The position numbers were made by a program, and so were the translations under genes. 64,000 bases of DNA, from positions 62,001 to 126,000 of the forward strand of contig NZ_AJLN01000084.1 in NCBI RefSeq assembly GCF_000317285.1. The letters run 5' to 3'. Positions within the stretch are counted from its first letter, which is position 1; every line of letters begins with the position of its first letter. Below are positions 55,338-64,000 of the stretch, piece by piece. The stretch is from Chlorogloeopsis fritschii PCC 6912 (GTDB lineage: Bacteria; Cyanobacteriota; Cyanobacteriia; Cyanobacteriales; Nostocaceae). Below the pieces are notes generated by a model. It saw only the letters and a list, made by a program, of their open reading frames with translations, did not search any database and was not told the DNA's origin.

Positions 55338-56836
55338 ACGTAATTGGTACTTATAGAAGGGTAACGCGCTGACCTGATATCAAAAGCTGTTAAACGTTAT
55401 GAACAAACCTGAAAGTAATGGTGCAGGAATAAAGATGTCAGGATTGAGGTTAAGAATAAATTTGTCTTTTGATAAACTCTGACTGAGAAAATGAAGGCAC
55501 ACAACCACTAAAGTTTTTATTTAGTTTTGAACTATCAAATTACTCACTTAGCGCGTTAATTTTTAATAATGTGTTTCAATATCTAGGATATAAGACTCAG
55601 TAAAAATAACAGCTACTTATGTAAACTCTTTATTTACTCTTTAAATAAATTGTCTCTTTTTTCGATTATTGTTAAGTTATTATGAATTCATCTCAGTGTT
55701 TAAAGATGAAACTTTTGATGCATCATACGTGATTGTAACACTACTTAAGTGAAGTAAATCATCTAATTTTCAATTGCTGTAACTTATATGCTCAAGATAA
55801 ATAAAACACAATTAGATATATTAGCTAAATATAGTGGCAATAATAATATGTTAATATTTTTGAATTCAAAGCTCTAAATTAGAGAATATAAGATTCCTAT
55901 CTCTAGAAAGATAAATATAGAAGTACCTAATTGTATGAAAGTTTATATTTTGTAATTTCAACTAAAGTTTTAGATTTTAGTTGAGAAGAAAACAATTTAG
56001 GATAACTTTTAATTTTGTAGTTAGAATTTTCCTCGCACTAACTTTAAATAACATCAATAAATGTTTTTTGGTAACAGTTAGTAGTCAATATCCTTAAGTC
56101 AAATATTGACTTTATAAGCTTTTATATATTTAGCAGAATAATGCAAACTTCTATCCTAATCCCTTTCCAGTGTAAAGTTGGCAACGTAATTTCTTCTTCC
56201 TTACTCCTGAAGCCCCTCTACTCTCCTGCTTCCTAAACGGTAACCTTCGGGCGGAAAAGGAGTAATTTATATCCTGAAATAATAAATTTCAAATTTGCTT
56301 ACTTCTATTCATTAGGCAAGAAGAAATAATTTAATAATTGTTTTTACTATTAAACTTAGTTTTAGTTTTATAGTTTTTTTGACTTACTAACTATATGATT
56401 AGCAAGTTCGAGAGTTTTATGATTTGCTATTAGTGTTAGTAAAATAGTTATATTAACTTAGGTCAATGCTTAAAAAGTATATATCCAAATATAGTATTAA
56501 AGCTTTATGTAGGCAATTTTTGCTTTGTGTTCTCGATAAATTAAATATATTATTCAACCTTGCAAGCAAAATCTATTTGAAATCAACTGTGATTTTAGGG
56601 TAGTTGGGCATAGGGAAGCATGTTACTAAACACTGCTTCCTATCTTTAACTCAATAGTTATACCCACTACCCCAACCATTGACTCATATGCAAAACTTAT
56701 TAACTACAAGTTTCCCATTTCTTTGGTTTTCAATATGGCTTCAAAACTGCTCTTTGATGACCTTGCATGGGAAATAAAGTAACTTGAGAGTATAAAATTG
56801 TTATGAAATCTAAATGGTTACAAAGTAATATTTTGG
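55338..56836. other. Long AT-rich gene-free region between the BY-kinase gene and hepC
   Basis: 1.5 kb without a supported gene, rich in A/T runs and short direct repeats. It includes a GC-richer patch near 56190-56260 and a long imperfect inverted repeat at 56598-56672. It probably contains the hepC-hepA promoter region, which is developmentally controlled in Anabaena. No promoter element can be named with confidence. Confidence 0.5.
56598..56672. repeat. Long imperfect inverted repeat after the BY-kinase gene
   Basis: Outer arms GGGTAGTTGGG (56598-56608) and CCCACTACCC (56663-56672), inner arms TAGGGAAGCA (56611-56620) and TGCTTCCTA (56634-56642). It lies about 165 bases downstream of the BY-kinase stop on the minus strand, so terminator, attenuator or binding site are possible. 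Confidence 0.6.
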
Positions 56837-59065
56837 CTATTCCTCAATTGCTTGTTGCAATGCAAAAGAGTGTTGCCTTGCATAAGGTACATAAGTACTG
56901 CTAGAGTTTGATACACCATTTGCTACAACACCAATTAGATTTAACTTACTCAGCATGGCTGTAGCCTGTGCCAGCTGATTTTTAGTTACTCTGCCAATAC
57001 TTGCTGCCATAACTACGCTTCGACAAGATGATGCTGTAAGCAAAGCATCTACTAAGCCGAGAACTGGAGAGCCATCTACAATTACTAAATCATAGCTTTC
57101 TTCAAATGCTGACATCAATTCCTGCATACGAGGGGAGCTAAGTAGATGGGCAGGATCGGCAGGTGTTGGGCCAGCTGTCAGAATATCAATATATGACGAA
57201 CCTGAAGATTGAAGATTAATCTGGTTGGGCAGGGTTACATCACTTGCTAATAGAGTTGAAAGCCCTTGTTCATTAGGAAGATTCAGTTGTTTGTGTATGC
57301 TGGGATCGCGTAGGTTGGCATCTATTAGTAATACTCGTTTATGCAGACGGGCAGCACTCATGGCTAAACCTAATGCTAAAGCAGACTTTCCTTCATCAGG
57401 CAACGCAGAAGTAACCATTAAAGATTTGTAGGTGGAAACTGAATTTATAAGTTCGATGTTTTTATAAATCAGATCCATAGATTCCCACCGTGGTGGTGAT
57501 TGTAGTACCTGGATTGTCCAAGGAGCTAAAACCTCAGGCTTTCCAAAAGGCAATTTGAATACTGAATCTCTAGCTCTAGCTGGGGGTAACTTTGGAGTTG
57601 TTCCTAACAATGGTGTAGCAGCCTGTTTTTCTAATTCTGCAGTGGTGTGAACAGAATCATCAGCAGCTTCACGAATAAAAGCAACAACACTTCCTAACAT
57701 TAATCCAACTACTGCACCCAACATCAGGTTTTGTTGGAGATTAGGCCCAATGAAAAAGCCTCTGTGAGGTTCTTCTACTACTTGCCAATTAAATCCTCCC
57801 TTAGCAAGTTCCTGCCGCAATTCTTGTTCTGCCTTTAACAACTGCTGTAACCTTTCTCGGCTCAATTGGACTTGCGGTTGTAAACGACTGTACTCAGCTA
57901 ACTTAGCAGGGAAACCTTTGAGTTCGTTCCGTACTTGTAGTTCTTTTTGCGCCAAAGTTTGATCGCGAGCTGCTAAAGCCAGTAAATTTGTTTGGGTTTC
58001 TACCAACTGGCTTGCTAGGGTAAGATCAATTTCACCGAACTGTCCTTGATTGAGGAGGCTTCCGTTAGAGACTTCAACATTTTGAGACTGTCCTCCTAAA
58101 GTGCGCCCTACTTCTTGTTGTAGTAGTGCCATCTGCTCCTTACGTTGTTCTAGCAATTTTTGCACTTGGGGAGTTTCATCAGTGAAACGCAAACGTTCCT
58201 GTGCTAAAGCTAACTCTGTTTTCTGAATTTCGTTGAGTAACGTTTGATAGCGAGAAGACTGACTCAGACGTGAGGCAACCAAAGCTTTTTGAGGAGAACG
58301 ATTTAGTTGTTGTTGCAAAGATGCATAGCGAGCTTTAGCCTCCTCAAATTGAGAACGAGCCGTGCGTCGCTCTTGGAGAATGCTATTCAGATTATTTTCT
58401 AAAACTTTTGCCTGTGACTCTGGATCAATTAAATTCTGAGTTCTGCGGAAGCGTTGCAGGTTAGATTCAGCGTTAGTAACTTCCTCACTTACCTTTTTGA
58501 TTTGTTCTCTGACAACTCTCAGTCCCCCCCTTAATCGTTCATCCTGTTGTTCTCTGTTATATTCCAAATAAACTTTCTGTATTGCTTGTAGAATTCTTTC
58601 TGTTTTATCTGGGTCTTGAGCTGTATACTCTACTTGAAAAATTTTAGTGGGGAGATTTTCTTCTCCCGTTCTTAATTGATTTACAACTAAAGCTCCCTTG
58701 ATTTCATCTACAGTTATGTCTGGATACTCAGGTTTCAATTTTTCAACAGCTTTTTGAATGACTTTGGAACTCTGCATCAAGCTGAGTTGGGTTGCTGTGT
58801 CTATTTCAACATTAATATCAGTAAATTTATTTTCCCCTGCCGTTCCTTCTTTTTTACCTTGATAGTTGGGTTCCACTAGTAGCTGCATTGAACTTTTGTA
58901 AGTGGGCGGCGTTCTTTTTGTTATGGCTCCTGCAATAGCAATAGAAGCAATAAATACTACTAAAAACCAAGGCAATCTACGGATTAAAACCGCAAATAGT
59001 TGCCCATAACCCGGTTCTGTCTCAGTTACTGGATTTACGTAGGGGCTTAGACTAGATTGATTCAC
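56837..59065 (-). CDS. Wzz-type chain length regulator fused to BY-kinase domain
   Basis: 742 residues, a polysaccharide co-polymerase with a C-terminal tyrosine autokinase. The N-terminal Wzz domain has a first membrane helix (WFLVVFIASIAIAGAI) near residues 32-48. A long coiled coil (about 150-430) follows, then a second helix (LMLGAVVGLMLGSVVAFI) near 450. The kinase has Walker A LPDEGKSALALGL, A' VLLIDANLRDPS and a B-like DLVIVDGSPVLG. The usual Tyr-rich tail is nearly absent: only two Tyr occur in the last 25 residues (TYVPYARQ). It could control chain length of the polysaccharide and sense assembly state. It opens a transcription unit with the upstream GT4 25 bases away. Confidence 0.88.
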   Translation of the reverse strand: MNQSSLSPYVNPVTETEPGYGQLFAVLIRRLPWFLVVFIASIAIAGAITKRTPPTYKSSMQLLVEPNYQGKKEGTAGENKFTDINVEIDTATQLSLMQSSKVIQKAVEKLKPEYPDITVDEIKGALVVNQLRTGEENLPTKIFQVEYTAQDPDKTERILQAIQKVYLEYNREQQDERLRGGLRVVREQIKKVSEEVTNAESNLQRFRRTQNLIDPESQAKVLENNLNSILQERRTARSQFEEAKARYASLQQQLNRSPQKALVASRLSQSSRYQTLLNEIQKTELALAQERLRFTDETPQVQKLLEQRKEQMALLQQEVGRTLGGQSQNVEVSNGSLLNQGQFGEIDLTLASQLVETQTNLLALAARDQTLAQKELQVRNELKGFPAKLAEYSRLQPQVQLSRERLQQLLKAEQELRQELAKGGFNWQVVEEPHRGFFIGPNLQQNLMLGAVVGLMLGSVVAFIREAADDSVHTTAELEKQAATPLLGTTPKLPPARARDSVFKLPFGKPEVLAPWTIQVLQSPPRWESMDLIYKNIELINSVSTYKSLMVTSALPDEGKSALALGLAMSAARLHKRVLLIDANLRDPSIHKQLNLPNEQGLSTLLASDVTLPNQINLQSSGSSYIDILTAGPTPADPAHLLSSPRMQELMSAFEESYDLVIVDGSPVLGLVDALLTASSCRSVVMAASIGRVTKNQLAQATAMLSKLNLIGVVANGVSNSSSTYVPYARQHSFALQQAIEE

Positions 59066-59089
59066 GTTTACTATCCCTCAGCTATCAAA

Positions 59090-60190
59090 TCAAACGAGTG
59101 ATCTATTTAAGTTACAAGCTTGGTCAATTACTTGCTCAACTTTACTAAAGAAAGCCTGTTCAGAAAAATTTGCTACTGCGTGATTGCGGATATTTTTATA
59201 ATCCCAACAGATATCTTTGCCTTCTAGTAGTGCAGCTTGCAGGGATTCGGGTGTTTGCCTCTTAAAAAGTACCCCAGTTTTACCAGGTATTTGAGTATCT
59301 AATACCCCACCTGCTCCATAGGCAATCACTGGCGTTCCACTGGCATTTGCCTCTACTGGAACTAATCCATAGTCTTCTAGAGCCGCTATTATAATGGACT
59401 GAGCTTTAGCGAATAACTGAGTGCGTTGTGCATCTGTCACATGTCCTAAAAATTTTATATTGCCCAAGGCTTTAGATTGCAACCGTTCTCGTTCAGGCCC
59501 GTCTCCTGATATTAATAATTGCCATCCCAGCCAATTAAAAGCTTCAACTATTATATCAAGCCGTTTATAGCTGATCATTCGAGCAGAGGCAAGATAGTAG
59601 TCTTCTTTCTGATCTGAAAAAATGAACTTATTGGTATCTATAGGATAGTTAATAACAATGGCTTTTTTGCCATAAGTTTTTTGAATGCGATTGCCTACAA
59701 CACTAGAATTTGCAATATAAAGGTCTGGTTCTTGTGCATATATGAGATCTATCTTTCTCATTACTTGAAAAACTTGTTCAATTAAAGGAGCAAAATATCG
59801 ATAGTCTCCATACTCGCGTAAATAAGTTTCTGTATCCCATAAAAAACGAGTAATGTTGTGGCAAAAGCAAATGTGTTTGGCTTTGGGATTTTTTTGCACA
59901 GCTTTGGCAAAGCTAGTGCTGCTACTAATAATCAAATCGTATGCTTGCAAATCCAAGGCGCGAAAGGCTGGAAAATAAAAGGGAGCCATCAGACGGAAAT
60001 ATTTGGCTGCACCGGGAATATTCTGCAAGAAAGTTGTTTTGACTATGCGTTCACCCAAATCGATTGTTTTTTGGGGGTCGTATACAGAGGTGTAGATGTC
60101 AGCTTGGGGGTAGCGTTTGCAAAGTAATTCAAAAACTCTTTCTGCGCCCCCTCGTTGAGTTAAGTAATCATGTACTAACGCTATTTTCAT
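59090..60190 (-). CDS. Glycosyltransferase family 4 (WbaZ-like)
   Basis: 366 residues. IALVHDYLTQRGGAERVFELL is the glycine-rich opening. ICFCHNITRFLWDTETYLRE and ARMISYKRLDIIVEAFNWLG follow; this resembles mannosyltransferases of the WbaZ/WbdC type. The donor-site motif is IIAALEDYGLVPVEANASGTPVIAYGAGG. GPERERLQSKALGNIKFLGH completes the C-terminal domain. It is 25 bases upstream of the Wzz/BY-kinase gene, so co-transcribed. GDP-mannose is the likely donor, by family. Confidence 0.92.
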   Translation of the reverse strand: MKIALVHDYLTQRGGAERVFELLCKRYPQADIYTSVYDPQKTIDLGERIVKTTFLQNIPGAAKYFRLMAPFYFPAFRALDLQAYDLIISSSTSFAKAVQKNPKAKHICFCHNITRFLWDTETYLREYGDYRYFAPLIEQVFQVMRKIDLIYAQEPDLYIANSSVVGNRIQKTYGKKAIVINYPIDTNKFIFSDQKEDYYLASARMISYKRLDIIVEAFNWLGWQLLISGDGPERERLQSKALGNIKFLGHVTDAQRTQLFAKAQSIIIAALEDYGLVPVEANASGTPVIAYGAGGVLDTQIPGKTGVLFKRQTPESLQAALLEGKDICWDYKNIRNHAVANFSEQAFFSKVEQVIDQACNLNRSLV

Positions 60191-60430
60191 AAATAAATGT
60201 TTCCTGATTAATTTACTTTATACAAAAGATAATTTGGATTGGCACTACATCCACCTAAGTAATTTATTGTGATTTATTTTAGATACAATTTGTTTACAGA
60301 ATAAACCTGAAATTTTTCAAAAAACATTGCTACAAGTTATGTTATTCTCGTAAACTCTTGATGAAGATTTTCTTTTTTGAACGCTGGCAGCGATCGCACT
60401 CAATACAGTTTTGAGGAAACTTCTTTATCA

Positions 60431-61381
60431 CTATCTAATCCGACCATCAACACACGCTATCCAGTGTCCATCGTCCACCAGATGAGGGTCTATATGGTGC
60501 ATACCAGAACCATTCCATCCAGTATTACTCGGTTCTAGGATAGGATTTTGGCTAATTTCTCGTTCGTGGTATGTTGTAGGTGACAAATCGTCGATTTCAA
60601 AAGCTCGTACTTGAATGCCGTATTCAGGGTCGCAATCCTGGGTATATCGAATAATGGTGTCCTTCATAACTAGAACTCTACCGGCTGGTCTTGCAATATG
60701 GGCGTTGCCGCTGACGATTGGGCTGTTTGGATGTTCTATCCAAGGGCCGAGCAAATCATCAGCATAATAAAGACGGAGGGTATCCCATCTATGTTCTGGG
60801 TTAGTTTCAGTGAATAACCACCATTTGTCCGCGTAGCGAAAAATAGATGCGTCTAAAAACACTGAGCCAGTCAGAATATTTCCCACAAAAGTCCATTGAG
60901 CGGGAAATTTGGATGCCTTATACAATTTTACAGAGTTAGCTTGATAAGTCTCTGGAATCATGTAATATTCATTCATCCATTGAAAAACATACGGATAAGA
61001 TAAGTGAAATGGCTCTGCCAAAACAATTTGCCTATACTGCCAATTCACAGTATTTTGACTAGTTGCTAGTCCAATTTCTCCTTTGCATGTCCGGCTATTG
61101 AAAACCTCAAAGAACATATACCAAGTATGCTCTACTTGCAGCATAAAGGGATCAGCAACAAAACCTGCCCGGACATCTGAAACATCTTGGCGAGTGAGAA
61201 CAGGATTTTTTTGCAGATTTGCAGAAGATAAATCAAATAAAGATTTTCCTACATATATGCCAATTGACCATTGAAGAGACTTATCTGGTAAGCCGATAGG
61301 TAAGTTGTTAGTTAATTTGGGTGGTAGCTTATTGATAATTGGTCTCAGTGGTTTTTTGATTAGTGTTTTTATGCTCTTCAT
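60431..61381 (-). CDS. GINT1-like beta-propeller protein (GH43/GH32-type fold)
   Basis: 316 residues, a predicted five-bladed beta-propeller. It has VRAGFVADPFMLQVEHTWYMFFEVFN (the ADPF segment), GEIGLATSQNTVNWQYRQIVL, YPYVFQWMNEYYMIPETYQ, DASIFRYADKWWLFTE, ARPAGRVLVMKDTIIRYTQD and SGMHHIDPHLVDDGHWIACVDGR. These blades match the family that includes the N-terminal part of plant glucosamine inositolphosphorylceramide transferase 1 and bacterial relatives found in polysaccharide clusters. Catalysis is unproven. Its place between glycosyltransferases suggests binding or modification of the glycan. No signal peptide. Confidence 0.75.
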   Translation of the reverse strand: MKSIKTLIKKPLRPIINKLPPKLTNNLPIGLPDKSLQWSIGIYVGKSLFDLSSANLQKNPVLTRQDVSDVRAGFVADPFMLQVEHTWYMFFEVFNSRTCKGEIGLATSQNTVNWQYRQIVLAEPFHLSYPYVFQWMNEYYMIPETYQANSVKLYKASKFPAQWTFVGNILTGSVFLDASIFRYADKWWLFTETNPEHRWDTLRLYYADDLLGPWIEHPNSPIVSGNAHIARPAGRVLVMKDTIIRYTQDCDPEYGIQVRAFEIDDLSPTTYHEREISQNPILEPSNTGWNGSGMHHIDPHLVDDGHWIACVDGRIR

Positions 61382-61789
61382 TTACATATTCTCTGTGAAC
61401 AGAGGTAGAAGATTTAGTATTGTATCTTTTGATTCATAAAAACTTTAAGTAGGTTAGATGAATTTATTAATGATTAATCTCAGTTATATTACGATATAAC
61501 GATATATAGGGATAATAACTGAGAAGAAGCACAGTAATATATATTAAATTTGATTTTTTTGTAAAAAATCATCTAAAAATTAGATCCAGAGCCAATTAGT
61601 GATTTTGGTGAGAATTTTCATAAAAATTAAGCTCTAGATATATCTACTTACAAAGACTAGAATATTTGCCGTTCAAGCAACAGTGAAGCTAGCTTCTGTG
61701 TTCCTGTTGGGAAAGAATAATTAAGACCTACCAACAGATAAAATATTCAGATGTTGGTAGGCATTATTTACTCTTAACTACTCTGATTT
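61382..61789. other. Intergenic region between GT4 and the GINT1-like gene
   Basis: A 408-base AT-rich spacer with a terminator-like hairpin at 61727-61761 near the GT4 end. No gene seen. The promoter of the GINT1-like gene probably lies in the remaining part. Confidence 0.45.
61727..61761 (-). terminator. Hairpin downstream of the GT4 gene
   Basis: On the minus strand CCTACCAACA (61761-61752) and TGTTGGTAGG (61736-61727) form a perfect 10-bp stem with a 15-base loop, followed by TCTTAATTATTC. It lies 28 bases after the GT4 stop. Confidence 0.65.
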
Positions 61790-63013
61790 TTATTTTTTGC
61801 TCGGCACAAGATCTGGGATGGCTAATGTTGTTTTGATATTGTGATTTCTTTGGATATTGTCAATTGTCTGTTGATAAATTGTACAAAATCTTTCCTTATT
61901 ATGGTGTGCTCTAGCATATTCCCATGATTTTCGTGCCATCAGTTTGAGTTGGTCAACAGACAAACTGGAAATTCTAATAATTGCCTCCTTAATTTCTGTA
62001 ATCGAACATTCCTGTAAAATCACACCAAAATTATCCACGTCCACGCCAGATTCATAGCTGAGAATTGGAATTAAACCTGCATGAAGACAAGTCACAACTG
62101 CACCAGATTGTCCCTCAGAACAAGAAGGATAAACCAGTCCTATGCAATTATTTGTAATTTCTTGAAATAGATGACTGGTAACATCTACCCAACCAACAGT
62201 GTGAATATTCGGTGTTTGATACAGTTCTTTATAAAAAGCTTGAACAAAATCTTCTTCTTTGTCAACCGGGCCACATATAGTCAAATGATAGTCCGACATC
62301 TGCGAAAACACTTCTAGAAGCAGATCCAAGCCTTTGTGAACCAAACCACCACTGCTGAACCATACAAAATGCTTGCGGCAAGCTTCAAAGTCTTTGTTTT
62401 CTGGCCAAGGATAAACTACTGGTGTAGTGATAGGAATTGGATAGAGTGGTTTTTGAGCGTATTTGTAGGTATTAAGAGTAAACTCATTACCGAGAACAGT
62501 GGCACAGTCCGCATATTCAATGGCTTGGTTAGGTGGTTCGTATCTACGAGGTTTCAGAGTAATGCCACGTCGCTGTTGTAGTGCCAAAAGCCTCTTGGCT
62601 TCAGCCACATTATGAAACAAAAGATGCGCTGTATCTGCGTGAAAGATTTTGATACAATCTTTGTTTAGGTGTGGAGTGCTTCTTTGTAAATTCCAACGAG
62701 TTTCAATAAAAAATGCATAATCTTTTTGCGGGATAAATACATCGTTGTCGCAACGAATCACATCCACGCAATAGCCCATTTCTAAAAAAGTTTTTGCTAT
62801 TTGCAGACACTCCCAATAGTGAGTGTGGGAAATGGGAAGAGATTCATCTACTTTTAAGAGAAATGGTTCAACAATATATGAGATAACTACGTTACCTATG
62901 GCACGCTGCCCTGGCTTGAGCGATACCATCATTCGTCTTTTTCTGCGAGTTTGTATTTTGCCTGCCAAAACAGTTACAGTACTTTTGACACCACTGATAA
63001 CGTTAATTTGCAT
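61790..63013 (-). CDS. Glycosyltransferase family 4, divergent
   Basis: 407 residues. The N-terminal half (SLKPGQRAIGNVVISYIVEPFLL) lacks the usual Gly-rich loop. HYWECLQIAKTFLEMGYCVDVI is GT-B-like. The C-terminal domain has HFVWFSSGGLVHKGLDLLLEVF, and DYHLTICGPVDKEEDFVQAF. The donor site is LVYPSCSEGQSGAVVTCLHAG, with ESGVDVDNFGVIL afterwards. The E(x)7E motif is modified (SEGQSGAVVTC). The ATG at 63013 follows GAGGTGTG; an earlier in-frame start at 63067 has no RBS. Confidence 0.82.
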   Translation of the reverse strand: MQINVISGVKSTVTVLAGKIQTRRKRRMMVSLKPGQRAIGNVVISYIVEPFLLKVDESLPISHTHYWECLQIAKTFLEMGYCVDVIRCDNDVFIPQKDYAFFIETRWNLQRSTPHLNKDCIKIFHADTAHLLFHNVAEAKRLLALQQRRGITLKPRRYEPPNQAIEYADCATVLGNEFTLNTYKYAQKPLYPIPITTPVVYPWPENKDFEACRKHFVWFSSGGLVHKGLDLLLEVFSQMSDYHLTICGPVDKEEDFVQAFYKELYQTPNIHTVGWVDVTSHLFQEITNNCIGLVYPSCSEGQSGAVVTCLHAGLIPILSYESGVDVDNFGVILQECSITEIKEAIIRISSLSVDQLKLMARKSWEYARAHHNKERFCTIYQQTIDNIQRNHNIKTTLAIPDLVPSKK

Positions 63014-63344
63014 ACACACCTCAATGACATGAATAATGAAAGTTTTGTAGAGAACTTGATTACTCAAGTGCCATTGACTGTTGTTGACGAGAACTCACAC
63101 TACAAAGATTGCGAAAATAAAATTTTCATGTCTTTTGCACAACCTTGTTGATTGCATCATTCTCAAATTATCCAATGTCAACCGATTATCACCAGACGTA
63201 ATATTTCACGCCTGGTTGAATCAGTTTTAGAATCATTGAGTTAAAGTGTTAACTTTTTTCTACAAGTCTTAAGCTAACGGCTAAAACTTTTTGAGGCTAC
63301 ACTTCTATTTTGTTGAGATTGGGGCAAGATATGAATACAACTGC
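63014..63344. other. Intergenic region between SAF oxidoreductase and GT4
   Basis: A 331-base spacer, AT-rich, with no supported gene. The RBS of the GT4 gene lies at 63014-63025. No strong hairpin seen. Confidence 0.4.
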
Positions 63345-64000
63345 TTACTTAACTGCTGCCAAGGGTTTAGACGAGGCAAAATAAGCGTTTTGCTCAGATC
63401 TGAGTTTGTCACAAAGTCTGCCTTGGGGTAATTCTACATCGTCGTAAGTCAGAACCCCATCCTTGGGAATATCTCGTTTGAGACGACATCCTTCGGCTAA
63501 ACCAATGGGCAGGAGGTTTTGTTCTTGAACTATTTGAGAATTTTCACACTGCCCATAGGTCATGTAGTAGCCTATGCCATCTAAAGTCTCGCCTGCTTTC
63601 AAGTCAATTTTGGCAGTAGTGACAACATCAACAACAGGAGCACCCAAAGGACTTAAGACATAATCTTTGAAGAGAACTGCGCGTGCAACAGACATTGGCA
63701 CTTCAAAATGACAAAGGTGGTAGGGAGTATAGAAGCTATAAAGAGGGCCTTCACCCAATTTGTAAAGGTTGAGGTAATGACGTTGCTTGGGATCGTCGTG
63801 ACTGGCAAATACAAATACTCCTGGCCCTGGTTTGGCTCCAACGACGTAATCAACTATTCCACCCAATTCTTTGAGTTGTTCAACGTCATACATATTAGTC
63901 ATTTCATCAACATGGCCGTTGAAGTTATATCCCAACATTCCTCTTTTGGCAACTTTCATTCCTGTGGCGTTAGCAACGATCGCCTGTTCAAAGGAAATTT
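63345..64000 (-). CDS. SAF-domain oxidoreductase, homoserine-dehydrogenase-like (5' end outside window)
   Basis: The frame is open to the right edge; the visible 217 residues begin ISFEQAIVANATGMKVAKRG and are the C-terminal part. It contains MTNMYDVEQLKELGGIVDYV, GPLYSFYTPYHLCHFEVPMS, and a SAF domain (about the last 100 residues: DVVTTAKIDLKAGETLDGIGYY, PIGLAEGCRLKRDIPKDGVLTYDDVELP). Such proteins carry an N-terminal homoserine-dehydrogenase-like NAD(P) domain and occur in CDP- or dTDP-sugar clusters. The reaction is uncertain. An internal ATG at 63959 should not be taken as the start. Confidence 0.78.
   Translation of the reverse strand, partial: ISFEQAIVANATGMKVAKRGMLGYNFNGHVDEMTNMYDVEQLKELGGIVDYVVGAKPGPGVFVFASHDDPKQRHYLNLYKLGEGPLYSFYTPYHLCHFEVPMSVARAVLFKDYVLSPLGAPVVDVVTTAKIDLKAGETLDGIGYYMTYGQCENSQIVQEQNLLPIGLAEGCRLKRDIPKDGVLTYDDVELPQGRLCDKLRSEQNAYFASSKPLAAVK

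Overview
The window reads as chromosomal DNA of a filamentous, heterocyst-forming cyanobacterium (Nostocales type). The HIP1 octamer GCGATCGC recurs throughout. Heptanucleotide-type short tandem repeats occur between and inside genes. There is a DevB-type adaptor gene at the left edge and a hepC-hepA pair inside a large polysaccharide cluster at the right. I could not assign a genus. No rRNA, tRNA, CRISPR array, transposase or phage gene was found.

Layout. 1-1.7 kb: a TetR regulator followed by the 5' part of a DevB-like membrane-fusion gene (minus strand, cut by the window edge). 2.1-4.8 kb: an internally duplicated alpha/beta-barrel-like protein, a remnant of a TetR ligand domain, and glcD. 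5.3-9.8 kb: a PAS-GAF-GAF histidine kinase, a three-repeat peptidoglycan-binding protein and a DUF1349 protein. 10-24 kb: housekeeping metabolism (mtnP, a two-domain sugar nucleotidyltransferase, cobK, pheT, mnmA, nnrE/nnrD fusion, FKBP) mixed with small secreted or membrane proteins. 24-27.3 kb: a GAF-GAF histidine kinase and a DUF3800 gene whose 3' end faces a compact candidate structured RNA. 27.5-30.5 kb: the three-gene proton-translocating transhydrogenase operon. 31.3-35.6 kb: the conserved rpmH-rnpA-PH-yidC-khpB cluster plus DUF177. 35.9-40.5 kb: single genes (LivF-type ATPase, Uma2 nuclease, GNAT, phosphatase, glucokinase, secreted protein).

40.8-64 kb is one long minus-strand block that strongly resembles the heterocyst envelope polysaccharide (HEP) island of Anabaena. 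In transcription order it holds a SAF-domain oxidoreductase (cut by the edge), GT4, a GINT1-like beta-propeller protein, GT4, a Wzz/BY-kinase fusion, hepC, hepA, GT8, GT2, GT4, GT2, GT2, GT4, a CDP-paratose-epimerase-like SDR, GT4, GT2 and a Wzy/ligase-like membrane protein. The set suggests a lipid-linked repeat unit: started by the HepC family, extended by about ten glycosyltransferases, flipped or exported by the ABC protein HepA, polymerised by the Wzy-like protein and length-controlled by the Wzz/BY-kinase. The nucleotidyltransferase at 11-13.7 kb could supply GDP-mannose or a related sugar.

The least expected items are: a roughly 70-nt structured RNA with its own promoter and terminator convergent with DUF3800; a HepC protein lacking the Asp-Glu dyad of its enzyme family; a phosphomannomutase-like domain that has lost its active-site motifs; and tandem-repeat elements inserted in frame into a histidine kinase ATPase domain and into NnrE. 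Function calls rest on motif recognition by eye; no database search was possible.
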